Assembly: GCA_025356175.1 (NCBI GenBank) | Contig: JANXUP010000034.1 | Location: forward strand, 1 to 41,402 | Length of the DNA: 41,402 nucleotides | Source: Sphingomonadaceae bacterium | Lineage (GTDB): Bacteria; Pseudomonadota; Alphaproteobacteria; Sphingomonadales; Sphingomonadaceae | Reading direction: 5' to 3' | In this document: positions 1 through 10,078 of the stretch, piece by piece | Position numbering within the stretch: position 1 is the stretch's first letter | Layout of the letters: every line of letters begins with the position of its first letter | Notes under the pieces: generated by a model | What the model saw: the letters and a program-made list of their open reading frames with translations, nothing else | Told to the model about the DNA's origin: nothing | Databases searched by the model: none | Made by a program: the position numbers and the translations under genes

Positions 1-1922
1 GGAAGTTCCTCCTCCAGCGCGGCGAGCCGGTTCTCTGCCTCAAGCCGTGCGGCTTCCGCTCCGCCTTCGCCGCGCGCGACGAAGCCGTCCCAGCGGCGCA
101 GATGGCCAACGGTGGTCACCAGCCACTCGCCGGGAGCAAGCGTGCGGCCATCGTCGGCTTCGGCAACGTGGACCAGCGCCAGCCTCGCGGCGAGTTGCGG
201 CGGACATTGACTGACTTGTTCCGCAAGGCTGCCGGGCACTGCCTTGGGCGCCGCTGCGCCGGTCCAGAAACGGCCATCTTCACCCGAGGGGGCGGCACCA
301 AGCAGTGCCTTGGCATCGCGGCCCAGCACCGCGGCGAGCGCGCGTTCGTAGCCCGGTCTGGCGCGCAGCTGGTTAAGCGCTTGCGGCAGTCCGTGTTTGC
401 CGGCGGCCTGCTTGGCGCGAGCATCGCGGTCACGCGCCAGTGCCTGGTGTTCGCGCTCAATTCCCGCAAGCTCGGCCTTGGCCTGGGCGAGCGTCGCCCC
501 GGCACTATCGCGGTCGGCCTGAAGCGCGGCTTTGCGCTCCTGCTGCGCGGCAAGCGCGGCCTGTGCGGACTGCACCGCAGCGCGGGCCTGTTCGGCCTCA
601 GCCTGCGCCACCTGCAGCGCGGCATCAGGATCGCCTTCGCTGGCGAGGCTTGCAGCAAGCTCGGCCTGCCGTCGCTTCTCGCCCTCGATGCGTTCGAGCC
701 GCTGGCGCGCGGCAGAAAGTTCAGCATCGGCGACGCGCCATTCGGCTTCGACCCCGGCCTGATCGGCAGTGGCCTGGGCAAGTGCCAGTTCGGCACCGCG
801 CAGGTTGCGGTCAGCATCGTCGAGCGCGGCGGCAACGCGCGGGCGGCGTTCTTCGTCCTCGCGCAACGCGGTTTGCCCGGTGGCGAGATCGCGCTCCAGC
901 TTGCCCAGCGCTTCGGCGGCATCGCGGGTCAGCCGGTCGGCCTCGCCGCGATCCTCTTCGAGTCGTTTATGCTGGCGATCGAGGTCGGAGAGGCGCTGTT
1001 CGGCGGCCTCAAGCTGGCTGGTCAGCGTCGCCATGCGGTGGCCGTGCGCCGAGGCATCGTCGCGCCGGTCAGCCAATTCGTCGCGGGCTTCGGCCAGCGC
1101 TGCTGCGGCGGCGTGCTGTGCATCCTGTGCTGCCTTCGCCGCAGCCTGGCATTCGGCGACCTTGGCATCAGCGCCTTGTGCCTCAGCCCGCGCGGCTTCG
1201 GCGGCGGCGGCGGCATCGCGCCAGCGAGCGAAGACCAGCCGCGCCTCGGCCAGCTTGATCTTGTCCGACAGCGCCTTGTAGCGCTCGGCGGCGCGCGCTT
1301 GCCGCCGCAGCGCGCCGATCTGCTGATCGAGTTGGCCCATGATGTCTTCAAGTCGGGCGAGGTTACTCTCGGTCGCACGGAGCTTTTGTTCGGCATCCTT
1401 GCGCCGCACGTGAAGGCCCGCGATCCCCGCCGCCTCTTCCAGCATCATCCGCCGTTCAGCCGGTTTGGCGGCGATTACCGCGGCAATGCGGCCCTGGCTG
1501 ACGAGGGCCGGGGAATGCGCACCGGTGGCCGCATCGGCAAAGATCAGCGCCACGTCCTTGGCCCGCACGTCGCGCCCGTTGACGCGGTAGGCGCTGCCGG
1601 CGCCGCGCTCGATCCGGCGGACCACTTCCATGGCACTGTCGTTGTCAGCCCCGCCGGGCGAGGTGATATCGGCGTGGAGAACCACTTCGGCGAAATCGCG
1701 CGGCGGGCGCTGCGCGGTGCCGGCGAAGATCACGTCTTCCATCCCGCCCGAGCGCATCGACTTGGGCGAGTTTTCGCCCATCACCCAGCGGATCGCTTCG
1801 AGCAAGTTCGATTTGCCGCAGCCGTTGGGCCCGACCACCCCGGTCAGCCCGGGTTCGATCCGCAGTTCAGCCGGCTCGACGAAGCTTTTGAATCCGCTGA
1901 GCTTGAGCCGCGTGATCCGCAT
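1..1922 (-). CDS. smc: Chromosome segregation protein SMC, N-terminal part (runs off the left edge)
   Basis: Reverse-strand reading from ATG at 1922: [50 protein letters not shown] (Walker A GPNGCGKS), then a long Ala/Glu/Arg-rich coiled coil and a hinge-like segment ([20 protein letters not shown]). Missing from the ORF track because it has no stop in the window. Confidence 0.93.
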   Translation of the reverse strand, partial: MRITRLKLSGFKSFVEPAELRIEPGLTGVVGPNGCGKSNLLEAIRWVMGENSPKSMRSGGMEDVIFAGTAQRPPRDFAEVVLHADITSPGGADNDSAMEVVRRIERGAGSAYRVNGRDVRAKDVALIFADAATGAHSPALVSQGRIAAVIAAKPAERRMMLEEAAGIAGLHVRRKDAEQKLRATESNLARLEDIMGQLDQQIGALRRQARAAERYKALSDKIKLAEARLVFARWRDAAAAAEAARAEAQGADAKVAECQAAAKAAQDAQHAAAAALAEARDELADRRDDASAHGHRMATLTSQLEAAEQRLSDLDRQHKRLEEDRGEADRLTRDAAEALGKLERDLATGQTALREDEERRPRVAAALDDADRNLRGAELALAQATADQAGVEAEWRVADAELSAARQRLERIEGEKRRQAELAASLASEGDPDAALQVAQAEAEQARAAVQSAQAALAAQQERKAALQADRDSAGATLAQAKAELAGIEREHQALARDRDARAKQAAGKHGLPQALNQLRARPGYERALAAVLGRDAKALLGAAPSGEDGRFWTGAAAPKAVPGSLAEQVSQCPPQLAARLALVHVAEADDGRTLAPGEWLVTTVGHLRRWDGFVARGEGGAEAARLEAENRLAALEEEL

Positions 1923-1955
1923 CTGTCGTGCTACCGGCCCCCGCCCCGAGCCGGC

Positions 1956-2720
1956 TTAGCGTGCGCCGGCGGCGCGCAGCGCCTCGGCGATCTTGGGCCA
2001 TTCGGACTGGTCGGGCGGGATCTGGAAGCCATCGATGACCAGTGTCGGCGTCTGCTGGATCCCGGCATCGGCGAAAGTTTTGAAGGTGTTCGAGATCTTC
2101 ATCGCGTTGTCGGTGTTGGCGAGACATGCATGCGCCTGATCGACCGACATTCCGCGCGCGGCAAAAAAGCTGGTAAAGCCAAGCGCATCGGCCAGTGCCG
2201 GCAGTCGCTGCGCCGGAGCCATCTTGCTGGCTGCTTCAGCCGCGGCCTGGACCTTTGGATCGTCCAGCAGCTTCACGAAATTGTCGTAGTTGCCGTAAAC
2301 CTGCTCAACCAGCGGGAAAAAGTTTTCCTTGGGTGCGCAGCGTACCAGCATGGTCAGCGGCAGATCCTGCTGGTGGATGTAGAAGCTGCGATATTCGTAG
2401 CTGACCCGGCCCGAGGAGACGAATTCGCTCTTGATCGGGGTCATCGCTTCACTAGCAAAACGGGCGCAGTGCGGGCAGGTAAGCGACCCGTATTCCACCA
2501 GCTTGATCGGTGCTGCAGGGTTGCCCATCATCATCCCGCCGGTTGCGGTTGCGGTGATGGTGTCCTCCCACGTCTGCCCGGCAGGCGGAGCGATCTTGGC
2601 GAGTGCCGCGCCGGCTGGCGCATCTCCGGCCTTGTCGTCCTTTTTGCAGGCGGCAAGACCCAGCGCGAGCGGGGCAGCAGCGAGTGCGAGCAGCAGGTAG
2701 CGCGAACGGATTGCGGTCAT
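1956..2720 (-). CDS. DsbA-like thioredoxin-fold lipoprotein (CPHC active site)
   Basis: 254 aa; lipobox-like LGLAACKKDD; SLTCPHCARFASE; cis-Pro loop QQTPTLVIDGF. Confidence 0.88.
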   Translation of the reverse strand: MTAIRSRYLLLALAAAPLALGLAACKKDDKAGDAPAGAALAKIAPPAGQTWEDTITATATGGMMMGNPAAPIKLVEYGSLTCPHCARFASEAMTPIKSEFVSSGRVSYEYRSFYIHQQDLPLTMLVRCAPKENFFPLVEQVYGNYDNFVKLLDDPKVQAAAEAASKMAPAQRLPALADALGFTSFFAARGMSVDQAHACLANTDNAMKISNTFKTFADAGIQQTPTLVIDGFQIPPDQSEWPKIAEALRAAGAR

Positions 2721-2820
2721 GTGCGGGTCGGGTCCTTGGCTTCGAGTCGTGAAATTTAGTCGGTATTGCGATTGGACAGAAGGATCGGCGCGGCCTCAGC
2801 CAAGCTTCTCCACAAGTGAA

Positions 2821-3630
2821 TCACTGCACCTGGGTCGTCACGCGGGTTGCCGGTATCTGGGGAAGAAGCGATGGCGATGCTGGAGCCGTTGCCCCGCCGG
2901 CCAGCGCCGTATCGATCAGCGGCCTCAGCGGGTCCCAGGCGTAGACGGTCTGCAACGCTCCGTTGATCATGAAGCTGGGGGTGCCCGTCACACCGATAGT
3001 CGTCCCGGCGTAGTTGGTCTGGGTGTTGAGCCAGTCGAGTTTCTTCTGGTCGGCCAGGCAGGCATCGAGCTGCTTGGTGGTATAGCCGCGGGCGAGCATG
3101 ATCTTGACCAGGCCAAGATCGCGTGCTGCGGCCTTGCGTTGCGCAACTGGATTGCTCTCCAGAGCTTGCCAGCGGGCTTGATAGGTCGGATCGGCCGGTG
3201 CCTTGAACCACGACCCCTGCGCGCCAAGCAAAGCTGCTTCGTTGGGGAAATACTGGCCCTTGTCGCCGCACAGCATCAGCAGAGTAGGGATTTCATCGAG
3301 CGCCACGCGGATAAATGGCCTAAGTTCAACCGAAACCTTGCCTTGGCGGACCAGCCCCGTCGCTAGCGGGACCTTGCTCTCCTTCGAGAAGTCCGCGCAA
3401 TGCGAGCAGGTTAGCGAAATGAATTCGACCACTTTCACCGGCGCATCGGGATTGCCCATGAGCGGGAAGCCCTGCTCGGTCATGGTAATCGTCTGGTCCC
3501 AGTGCGGCCCGGCCGGAACAACCGGTGCTGCTGCGCGCTTGCGCGGGGCGGGTTTGGCCGAAGCTGTGAGCGGCAGTGCGGCGATCAACAGACCGGTGGC
3601 CAGGGCAGCGATGAACGTCTTCATGGTCAA
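2821..3630 (-). CDS. Exported DsbA-like thioredoxin-fold protein (CSHC active site)
   Basis: 269 aa; signal peptide MTMKTFIAALATGLLIAALPLTASA; SLTCSHCADFSKE; cis-Pro loop GTPSFMINGAL. Confidence 0.88.
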   Translation of the reverse strand: MTMKTFIAALATGLLIAALPLTASAKPAPRKRAAAPVVPAGPHWDQTITMTEQGFPLMGNPDAPVKVVEFISLTCSHCADFSKESKVPLATGLVRQGKVSVELRPFIRVALDEIPTLLMLCGDKGQYFPNEAALLGAQGSWFKAPADPTYQARWQALESNPVAQRKAAARDLGLVKIMLARGYTTKQLDACLADQKKLDWLNTQTNYAGTTIGVTGTPSFMINGALQTVYAWDPLRPLIDTALAGGATAPASPSLLPQIPATRVTTQVQ

Positions 3631-4307
3631 AAGCTCGCGTCAATAAGGGGCCGCAGCTCTGCCCAGCCATGGGCATTATCGAGCAATGTGCGGTTGATGA
3701 GGAAACTTGGGGCTGACTTAATGCCGAGCGCATACCCGGCTTTGCTTTGCTCGCCAATCCGGTTTGCAAGCTTGACATCGCCCAGGCAGGCGTCGGTTGC
3801 CGTGCGGTCGAAGCCGCGGCTTTCCATGATCTGGTAGAAGCCCATGTCGTCCGCCACGGCGCGGCCGCGCGACAGCAGGGAGCCGTATGTCCAGCGCTGC
3901 TTCTGTGCCGGTCCGGCCCGTTCCAGCATTGTGCGCCAGCGGCTTTGGCTGCGGATCAGGGCCGAATGGTTGAGCGCGAACTTCTCCGGCGGGCCGCAGT
4001 CGGCGAGCATCGCCGCAACCTGATCGACCGGTCCCTGAACCAGGTGCCGCACCTCGATCGCCACCTTGCCCGAAGCGACATAGCCGATCTGCAGCGCTGC
4101 GCCGGACTGCATTTCGAAGGTGCCGCAATCGGCGCAGGTGTAGCTCATATATTCGGTCAGCCGCACCGGCGCGTCGGGATTGCCGATCAGGTGGCCGCCA
4201 TCGGGCAGGAGCACAACCGTATGCGTCCAGCCCACGGTCTTGGGCGCGGTGGCAGTAACCAGCAGCGTGGCGGCGGCCAGCAGAACCACGCGGGCGTATC
4301 GCATCAC
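3627..4307 (-). CDS. Exported divergent DsbA-like thioredoxin-fold protein (CADC active site)
   Basis: 226 aa; N-terminal signal; YTCADCGTFEMQSG; AP in the cis-Pro position (SAPSFLINRTL); 4-bp overlap with the next gene. Confidence 0.85.
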   Translation of the reverse strand: MMRYARVVLLAAATLLVTATAPKTVGWTHTVVLLPDGGHLIGNPDAPVRLTEYMSYTCADCGTFEMQSGAALQIGYVASGKVAIEVRHLVQGPVDQVAAMLADCGPPEKFALNHSALIRSQSRWRTMLERAGPAQKQRWTYGSLLSRGRAVADDMGFYQIMESRGFDRTATDACLGDVKLANRIGEQSKAGYALGIKSAPSFLINRTLLDNAHGWAELRPLIDASF

Positions 4308-4837
4308 TGCTTGTCGTCCTCCGCCGCATTGCCGAGGCTGCGCGCGAGCGATTCAAGCACCGTGCGCAGTTCGGGATCGCCGATGTCGCGCAGGCTGTCC
4401 CCCAGTTCGAACGGGATCGGCCTCAATGACGGCGGCGCTGTCGGACGTTCCTTGGCCGGCGGCGGCTGAACCGCACCTTGCCGAAGCTTGACCTTGACCA
4501 CCGCGTTGTAGCCGAAGAAGCGGTTCACCCGCTCAATGATCTCGGGGATCACGTGGCTGATCATCGGGGCGTGCGCCGGGACCACCAGCAACTGGAGGAT
4601 GCCCTCGCTCTTTTCGCCGAGGGGAAAGCGGATTGCTTCGGGCATGCACACCCGGGCGTGCCGTTCACCCACGATTTCGGGCCAGCGGGTTACTACGCTC
4701 GACTGGACGAAGCCGAATTTGCGGAACGCGGTGCGTCCCACCTCGGGCATCAGTTCAGCGATCGGCCGCGCGCCGCTGCCCCGTGCGCGCTCGAACCGGC
4801 GCGGTGCCGGTTTCGGTGGTTTGCCATCCCGTTCCAT
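4304..4837 (-). CDS. dciA: DUF721/DciA-family protein (candidate replicative helicase loader)
   Basis: 177 aa from the internal ATG (MERDGKPPKPAPRRFERARG...); DUF721-like core FRKFGFVQSSVVTRWPEIVGERHARVCMPEAIRFP; overlaps the upstream stop region of the DsbA-like gene. Confidence 0.75.
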   Translation of the reverse strand: MERDGKPPKPAPRRFERARGSGARPIAELMPEVGRTAFRKFGFVQSSVVTRWPEIVGERHARVCMPEAIRFPLGEKSEGILQLLVVPAHAPMISHVIPEIIERVNRFFGYNAVVKVKLRQGAVQPPPAKERPTAPPSLRPIPFELGDSLRDIGDPELRTVLESLARSLGNAAEDDKQ

Positions 4838-4866
4838 TGTGCGCCTGCCAATGCCATAGCGCTGCG

Positions 4867-5934
4867 ATGGACGCCAGCGCCGAGACGATTCCCGAAAGCC
4901 TGCTCGGCTGGTACGACACGCACCACCGTTGCTTGCCGTGGCGTGCGCCGCCGGGCGCGCCGCCACCCGAGCCCTACCGGGTGTGGCTGTCCGAGGTGAT
5001 GCTGCAGCAGACCACTACGGCTGCGGTCGCGCCGTACTTTGCCCGGTTCCTTGCGCGCTGGCCCAATGTGGCAGCGCTGGCCGCAGCCGAAGAGGGCGAC
5101 ATCATGGCGGCCTGGGCTGGGCTGGGCTACTATGCCCGCGCCCGCAACCTCATTGCTTGCGTTAGGGCAGTTGCGGCGCGCGGCGGTCAATTTCCGCAGA
5201 CCGAAGCGGAGCTGCGCGCGCTGCCGGGGCTGGGTGCCTATACCGCCGCCGCCGTGGCCGCGATCGCCTTTGGTGAGCGCAGCGCGGTAGTCGATGCCAA
5301 TGTCGAGCGGGTGATCACCCGGCTCTATGCGATTGCCACCCCGCTGCTGCAGGCCCGCGCGCAAATTCGTGATCAGGTCGATGCCATCACCCCCGCCGAT
5401 CGTCCCGGTGATTTTGCCCAAGCGATGATGGATCTTGGCGCAACCGTGTGCACCGCGCGCGGACCGCGGTGCCTGCTGTGTCCGCTGTCCGACCTTTGCG
5501 CGGGCCGCTCGCTTGGTCCCGAGCAGTTTCCGGTCAAAGTGCCCAAGAAAGCCAAACCACAGCGATCAGGCCAGGCTTTCTGGATCGAGCGGGACAGCGA
5601 GGTCTGGCTCGTCCGCCGGGCAGACACTGGCATGCTGGGCGGGATGCGCGCGCTGCCCGACGACGGCTGGTCGGCGCGCGGCGATGGCGACGCGCAGGCT
5701 CCGCTGGACGGCGATTGGACCCTGGCTGGCAGCGTCCGGCACGGCTTCACCCATTTCGATCTCGATTTGCAATTGATGGTTTATTCAGGAGCCGATTACT
5801 CTAGGATTGATCCAGAACAAGGCGAATGGTGGGCATTAGGTCGGCTGGATGAGGCCGGTTTGCCCACGCTGTTTGCCAAGGCAGCGTGGCTGGCCACGGC
5901 TGGCACCGTCACGGGGAGAACGATTGGTGATTAG
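4867..5934 (+). CDS. mutY: A/G-specific adenine glycosylase MutY
   Basis: 355 aa from ATG 4867; WLSEVMLQQTTTAAVAPYFARFLARWP, LPGLGAYTAAAVAAIAFGE (HhH), CTARGPRCLLCPLSDLC (4Fe-4S cluster cysteines). Confidence 0.95.
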   Translation: MDASAETIPESLLGWYDTHHRCLPWRAPPGAPPPEPYRVWLSEVMLQQTTTAAVAPYFARFLARWPNVAALAAAEEGDIMAAWAGLGYYARARNLIACVRAVAARGGQFPQTEAELRALPGLGAYTAAAVAAIAFGERSAVVDANVERVITRLYAIATPLLQARAQIRDQVDAITPADRPGDFAQAMMDLGATVCTARGPRCLLCPLSDLCAGRSLGPEQFPVKVPKKAKPQRSGQAFWIERDSEVWLVRRADTGMLGGMRALPDDGWSARGDGDAQAPLDGDWTLAGSVRHGFTHFDLDLQLMVYSGADYSRIDPEQGEWWALGRLDEAGLPTLFAKAAWLATAGTVTGRTIGD

Positions 5935-7243
5935 GCTCGATTTTTCACGCCGCGATATGCTGAGGGCGAGCGCCCTGATGGGCGGGGCGGGGATAATTGC
6001 CGGTCTGCCGCTCGGCGCGCAGCTGGCCCGCGCCGCCGAAGCGGCGGGGATCGAGGCCCAATGGCCGACAGTGACCGCGATGCTCGATCGTTACGTCAAG
6101 GCCCGCAAAGTTTCTGGCATGATCGCCGCGCTCGGCTGGCGTGATGCGCCGCCCGGGTACATCGCACGCGGCAGGGAAGGCTTCGACGATCCCGACCTTG
6201 ATGGTCCGGATAGCCTGTTCCGCGCCTATTCGATGACCAAGCCGCTGACCGGCATGGCGGCGATGAACCTGATCGATGAGGGCAAGCTGAAGCTCGACCA
6301 GCCCATCGCCGATTTTGCGCCCGAATTCGCGCACATGCAGGTGGCGATCGATCCCATGAAAAGCCTCGCATCCCGCCCCGCGACGCAGCTCATCACCGTC
6401 CGCCATTTACTTACTCACACCAGTGGTTTCGGTTACGCGGTCGTCGGCAAAAACAAGGTCGCCGACGAATTGAAGCGGCTCGGGGTCAACCCCGGGATCA
6501 TTACCAAGCGGAAAATCAAGGGCCTCAACGATGGCCCTCCGACGCCGGGGCCGGACGAATTCCTGCGGCTTGCCGCCACTGTTCCGCTGATCGCCGAACC
6601 CGGTGCCAAATGGTCCTATTCGATGTCGCTCGATGTGCTCGGCCTGATTATCGGCCGCGCTGCGGGAATGAGCTTTGATGCGTTCCTGCACGAACGGCTG
6701 TTGGGACCGCTCGGCATGACGAGCAGCTTCTTCCAGGTCCCCGGCAGCGCCTCGGCGCACCTCACCACCAATTACGCCTATTTCCTGGGTCGCCCGTTTG
6801 CGATCGACCGGCCGGAGGGATCAATTTACCAAGACCCGATCCCGTTCGCATTTGGTGGATCGGGTCTGGTCACCTCGCCGGCCGATTTCGACCGGTTTCT
6901 TGCGATGCTGGTCGGCCTGGGCATGTCGGACGGCAAACGGATCATGAGCGAGGCGGCGGTGCGGATGGGCACGTCGAACCTCTTGCCTTCGGGGGTTGAC
7001 CTCACCGGCACCTGGATCGCCGGGCAGCAGTTTGGCGCGGGCGGGATAGTCGGCACCGGCAAAGATGAAGGGCTTTACGGCTGGTCGGGCGCAGCGGGGA
7101 CAATCGGTTTTGCCCAGATGAAGCTTGGCCTCAGGACCAGCCTCTATGTGCAATACATGCCGCAGGACAAGCTGCCGATCCTCAAGGAATTTCCCAAGGC
7201 GATCGGCGCTGACCTGACCGCGATGCAGGCGCGCAAGGCGTGA
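5927..7243 (+). CDS. Serine hydrolase, beta-lactamase/class C fold family, probable Tat substrate
   Basis: GTG start overlapping the mutY 3' end; twin-Arg SRRDMLRASALMGG; YSMTKPLTG (SxxK), HLLTHTSGFGY, WSYSMSLDVLG. Confidence 0.87.
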   Translation: MIRLDFSRRDMLRASALMGGAGIIAGLPLGAQLARAAEAAGIEAQWPTVTAMLDRYVKARKVSGMIAALGWRDAPPGYIARGREGFDDPDLDGPDSLFRAYSMTKPLTGMAAMNLIDEGKLKLDQPIADFAPEFAHMQVAIDPMKSLASRPATQLITVRHLLTHTSGFGYAVVGKNKVADELKRLGVNPGIITKRKIKGLNDGPPTPGPDEFLRLAATVPLIAEPGAKWSYSMSLDVLGLIIGRAAGMSFDAFLHERLLGPLGMTSSFFQVPGSASAHLTTNYAYFLGRPFAIDRPEGSIYQDPIPFAFGGSGLVTSPADFDRFLAMLVGLGMSDGKRIMSEAAVRMGTSNLLPSGVDLTGTWIAGQQFGAGGIVGTGKDEGLYGWSGAAGTIGFAQMKLGLRTSLYVQYMPQDKLPILKEFPKAIGADLTAMQARKA

Positions 7244-8118
7244 GTCTGATCGCCTTTGCTGGCGGCGGGCTCGACCGGGCCGATCACATCCGCTCCGATC
7301 CTGCCGCGCTCGAAGCCCTGATGGACTGGCGCGCGCGGTTGCTGCGGCTCGACGGGCTCGACCCGGTGATCGATCCGGACGGCCAGCTGACCTGGGGCAC
7401 GCTCAGCGATGCGGCGGCCGATAGCGAACTGGTGTTCCTCGGCCTGGCGGGCGAGAAGCCCTGCTTCGCCGAGGTCACGCACAATCTTGCGGGCAGTGTC
7501 GCCCCCGCCAACCCGCGGCTGTGGGCGGCGATGGCGGCGCTCGATGCAGCGGAACTGGCGACATATGGCGGCGCGCGGGCCTTGGTCGATTGGCACGCGC
7601 GGCACCGGTTTTGCGCGCGCTGCGGGGCGGGGACTGTGCTTGCCAAGGGCGGGTGGCAACGCAATTGTACCAGCCAGGATTGCAAGGCCGAACATTATCC
7701 CCGCGTCGATCCAGTCACGATCATGCTGGTTGAGCATGACGGCCGGGTGCTGCTTGGCCGTCAGCCGCGCTTTCCGCCGCGGCGCTTTTCGGCGCTGGCC
7801 GGGTTCGTCGAACCGGGCGAGACGATCGAGGAAGCGGTGGCACGCGAAATCCACGAAGAAGCAGGTCTGCGCGTACGCGACGTGGTCTACGTCGCCAGCC
7901 AGCCGTGGCCGTTCCCGTCCAGCCTAATGATCGCTTGCCATTCGCACACCGACGATCCCGCGATCACCATCGACATGACCGAGCTCGACGAGGCCGACTG
8001 GTTCACGCGTGACGAAGTGGTCCAGGCGATGGCCGGGGATGAAGCCGCGCGGTTCATCGCCCCGCCGCCCTTCGCGGTGGCGCATCACCTTTTGAAATGG
8101 TGGCTCGAACATGGCTGA
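7240..8118 (+). CDS. nudC: NAD(+)/NADH pyrophosphatase NudC (Nudix)
   Basis: GTG start overlapping the previous stop (GTGA); zinc ribbon CARCGAGTV...NCTSQDCKAEHYPR; Nudix box GFVEPGETIEEAVAREIHEEAGL. Confidence 0.94.
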   Translation: MSLIAFAGGGLDRADHIRSDPAALEALMDWRARLLRLDGLDPVIDPDGQLTWGTLSDAAADSELVFLGLAGEKPCFAEVTHNLAGSVAPANPRLWAAMAALDAAELATYGGARALVDWHARHRFCARCGAGTVLAKGGWQRNCTSQDCKAEHYPRVDPVTIMLVEHDGRVLLGRQPRFPPRRFSALAGFVEPGETIEEAVAREIHEEAGLRVRDVVYVASQPWPFPSSLMIACHSHTDDPAITIDMTELDEADWFTRDEVVQAMAGDEAARFIAPPPFAVAHHLLKWWLEHG

Positions 8119-8791
8119 ACCGAAGAAAATGACGATCGACATCTATTCGGATGTCATGTGCCCGTGGTGCATCGTCGGCTATTCGCAGCTGCAGACGGCG
8201 TTGGCCGAGTTGAAGGGCGAAATCGAGGCCGAGATCCGCTGGCTGCCGTTCGAACTCAATCCCGACATGCCGCCCGAGGGTGAGGAGAGCGTGGCGCACA
8301 TTGCCCGCAAGTACGGCCGCACCCTTGAACAGGCCGCGGCGGGGCGGGAACAGATGGCTGCCGCAGGTAAGCGGGCGGGCTATGACTTTGCCTATCAGGG
8401 TCCGTCGCCCGAACCGGAGGCCATGCTGCGCAACACCTTTGCAGCGCACAAATTGCTCAAGTGGGCGCTGATCGAGGCTGGGCCAGAAGTACAGAACCGG
8501 CTCAAGCTGGCGCTGTTCGATGCCCATTTCCAGCAACGCCGCAACGTGTCCGATCCCGATGTGCTGGTCGAACTCGCGGTAGCGCAAGGGCTCGAAGTGG
8601 AAGGTGCGCGCGCCGCCCTTAGTGATGAGACGCTGGGCGCAATCGTGCGACAGGAAGAAGCGCAAGCCTGGGACATGAACATCTCCGGGGTTCCGGCGAT
8701 GATCGTCCAGGGCAAATACATGATCCCCGGCGCGCAGGAACCCGAAGTCTATGTGAATGCCCTGCGCCGCGTCGCCGCGAAAGGGCTCTAG
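8111..8791 (+). CDS. DsbA family oxidoreductase, FrnE-like
   Basis: 226 aa, no signal peptide; DIYSDVMCPWCIVGYSQL; GVPAMIVQGKYMIPGAQEPEVY. Confidence 0.9.
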   Translation: MAEPKKMTIDIYSDVMCPWCIVGYSQLQTALAELKGEIEAEIRWLPFELNPDMPPEGEESVAHIARKYGRTLEQAAAGREQMAAAGKRAGYDFAYQGPSPEPEAMLRNTFAAHKLLKWALIEAGPEVQNRLKLALFDAHFQQRRNVSDPDVLVELAVAQGLEVEGARAALSDETLGAIVRQEEAQAWDMNISGVPAMIVQGKYMIPGAQEPEVYVNALRRVAAKGL

Positions 8792-9576
8792 CTGGCCAGA
8801 AGTTTGATGCCGGACAGTACCAGCACCCCGGCCAGCGCCGGGCGGAGCAGGTTATCGGGCGTGCGGCTGGCGAGCAAACTGCCCACAATCACCCCGGGAA
8901 TGGATCCGATCAGCAGGTTGAACAGCAGCGTGCCGTTAACGTCACCGATGAACCAGTGGCCTAACCCCGCAACAAAGGCGAGCGGCACGGCGTGGGCAAT
9001 GTCGGTGCCGACCAGCCGCGCCACCGGCAGGCGGCGGTAAAGCATCAGCAGCACGGTCATGCCGATTGCCCCGGCACCGATCGAGCTGATCGAAACCAGC
9101 ACGCCCAGCACCGCGCCGAGCACTATGGTTGGAACCAGCGCCAGATCCGATGATACCGGATGATGGGTCGCCCCGTAAGCCATCAGGCGGCGCTGGAACA
9201 GGATGCCGGTCGCGGTCAGCAGCAGCATGACCCCCAGCACCACCATGATCACGTGGTTGGCCGGCTTGCCGAGTTGGATGAAGCTGTTGAGCGCCACCAG
9301 GGTCACCACTGCAGCAGGCAGGCTGCCGGTGGCGAGGCGGCGCATCACTTTCCAGTCGACTGTGTCTTTCCAGCCGTGGATCGCGCTGCCGACCGACTTG
9401 GTGATGGCGGCGTAGAGCAAGTCGGTGCCCACAGCGGTTTGCGGCGAAACGCCGAACACCAGCACAAGCAGCGGGGTCATCAAGGATCCGCCGCCGACGC
9501 CGGTCAGGCCAACCAGAAAGCCGACGAGCAGCCCGGCCAAGGCATGCAGGGCATCGAAACTTTCGGCATACGGCAT
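8788..9576 (-). CDS. Sulfite exporter TauE/SafE family membrane protein
   Basis: 262 aa, multiple TM segments; GLTGVGGGSLMTPLLVLVFGVSPQTAVGTDLLYAAITK. Confidence 0.92.
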   Translation of the reverse strand: MPYAESFDALHALAGLLVGFLVGLTGVGGGSLMTPLLVLVFGVSPQTAVGTDLLYAAITKSVGSAIHGWKDTVDWKVMRRLATGSLPAAVVTLVALNSFIQLGKPANHVIMVVLGVMLLLTATGILFQRRLMAYGATHHPVSSDLALVPTIVLGAVLGVLVSISSIGAGAIGMTVLLMLYRRLPVARLVGTDIAHAVPLAFVAGLGHWFIGDVNGTLLFNLLIGSIPGVIVGSLLASRTPDNLLRPALAGVLVLSGIKLLAS

Positions 9577-9676
9577 GAAAGCGATCTCCCTGCGTCAGCT
9601 TAGCCCCGTGCCACGGGGCATGGTGCGATCAAACGCAGCAGTTCTGTAGCGCGGGAAAGCCCCGCTATCCAGCCAA

Positions 9677-10078
9677 TCAGACCAGCCCCAGCCGCGCCAG
9701 GTCGCTCGCCAGCTTGCCCGGGATGACATCGCCCGCAGTCTCGCCTTCGGCCAGATCGCGCGGCGCGTCCTGGTCCTCAAGGTAACGCCAGCCTTGATGC
9801 GCCCGCTTGGGCTGCGGGTAGATGTCGATCAACGTGGCCGAAATGACGATGCTGGTCTTGCCTCCCTCAGCTTCCTCGAAGCGCAGGATCGGGCTGCGCG
9901 CGACGAGCTGGTGCTTGTAGACCCAGAACAGCGATCCGCCCCGTTCGATCTCGGCGGCGCGCTTGGGGAGATAGCGCGTGGTCAGCTTCGCGACGTCGCC
10001 GCGGTTCTGGAACCAGGTGTGCAGTTCCTCCAGGCTCTGCGCGCCATAGGCGACCTTGGTCAGGTGCAACGCCATCAA
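9677..10078 (-). CDS. DUF1489 family protein
   Basis: 133 aa; HLTKVAYGAQSLEELHTWFQ...TRYLPKRAAEI..GGSLFWVYKHQLVARSPIL..., resembles the alphaproteobacterial DUF1489 family. Confidence 0.8.
   Translation of the reverse strand: MMALHLTKVAYGAQSLEELHTWFQNRGDVAKLTTRYLPKRAAEIERGGSLFWVYKHQLVARSPILRFEEAEGGKTSIVISATLIDIYPQPKRAHQGWRYLEDQDAPRDLAEGETAGDVIPGKLASDLARLGLV

Noticed and set aside
102-2759. 885-aa plus-strand ORF opposite smc and the first DsbA-like gene
   Set aside because: Low-complexity Arg/Gly/Ala-rich translation with no recognisable domain; it is the antisense shadow of well-supported minus-strand genes in GC-rich DNA.
5927-7243. Beta-lactamase-fold protein as an antibiotic-resistance gene
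   Set aside because: Motifs fit the broad serine hydrolase/esterase family; nothing supports true beta-lactamase activity.
9603-9619. GCCCCGTGCCACGGGGC hairpin between tauE and the DUF1489 gene
   Set aside because: Loop very short and no T-tract on either strand; not convincing as a terminator.
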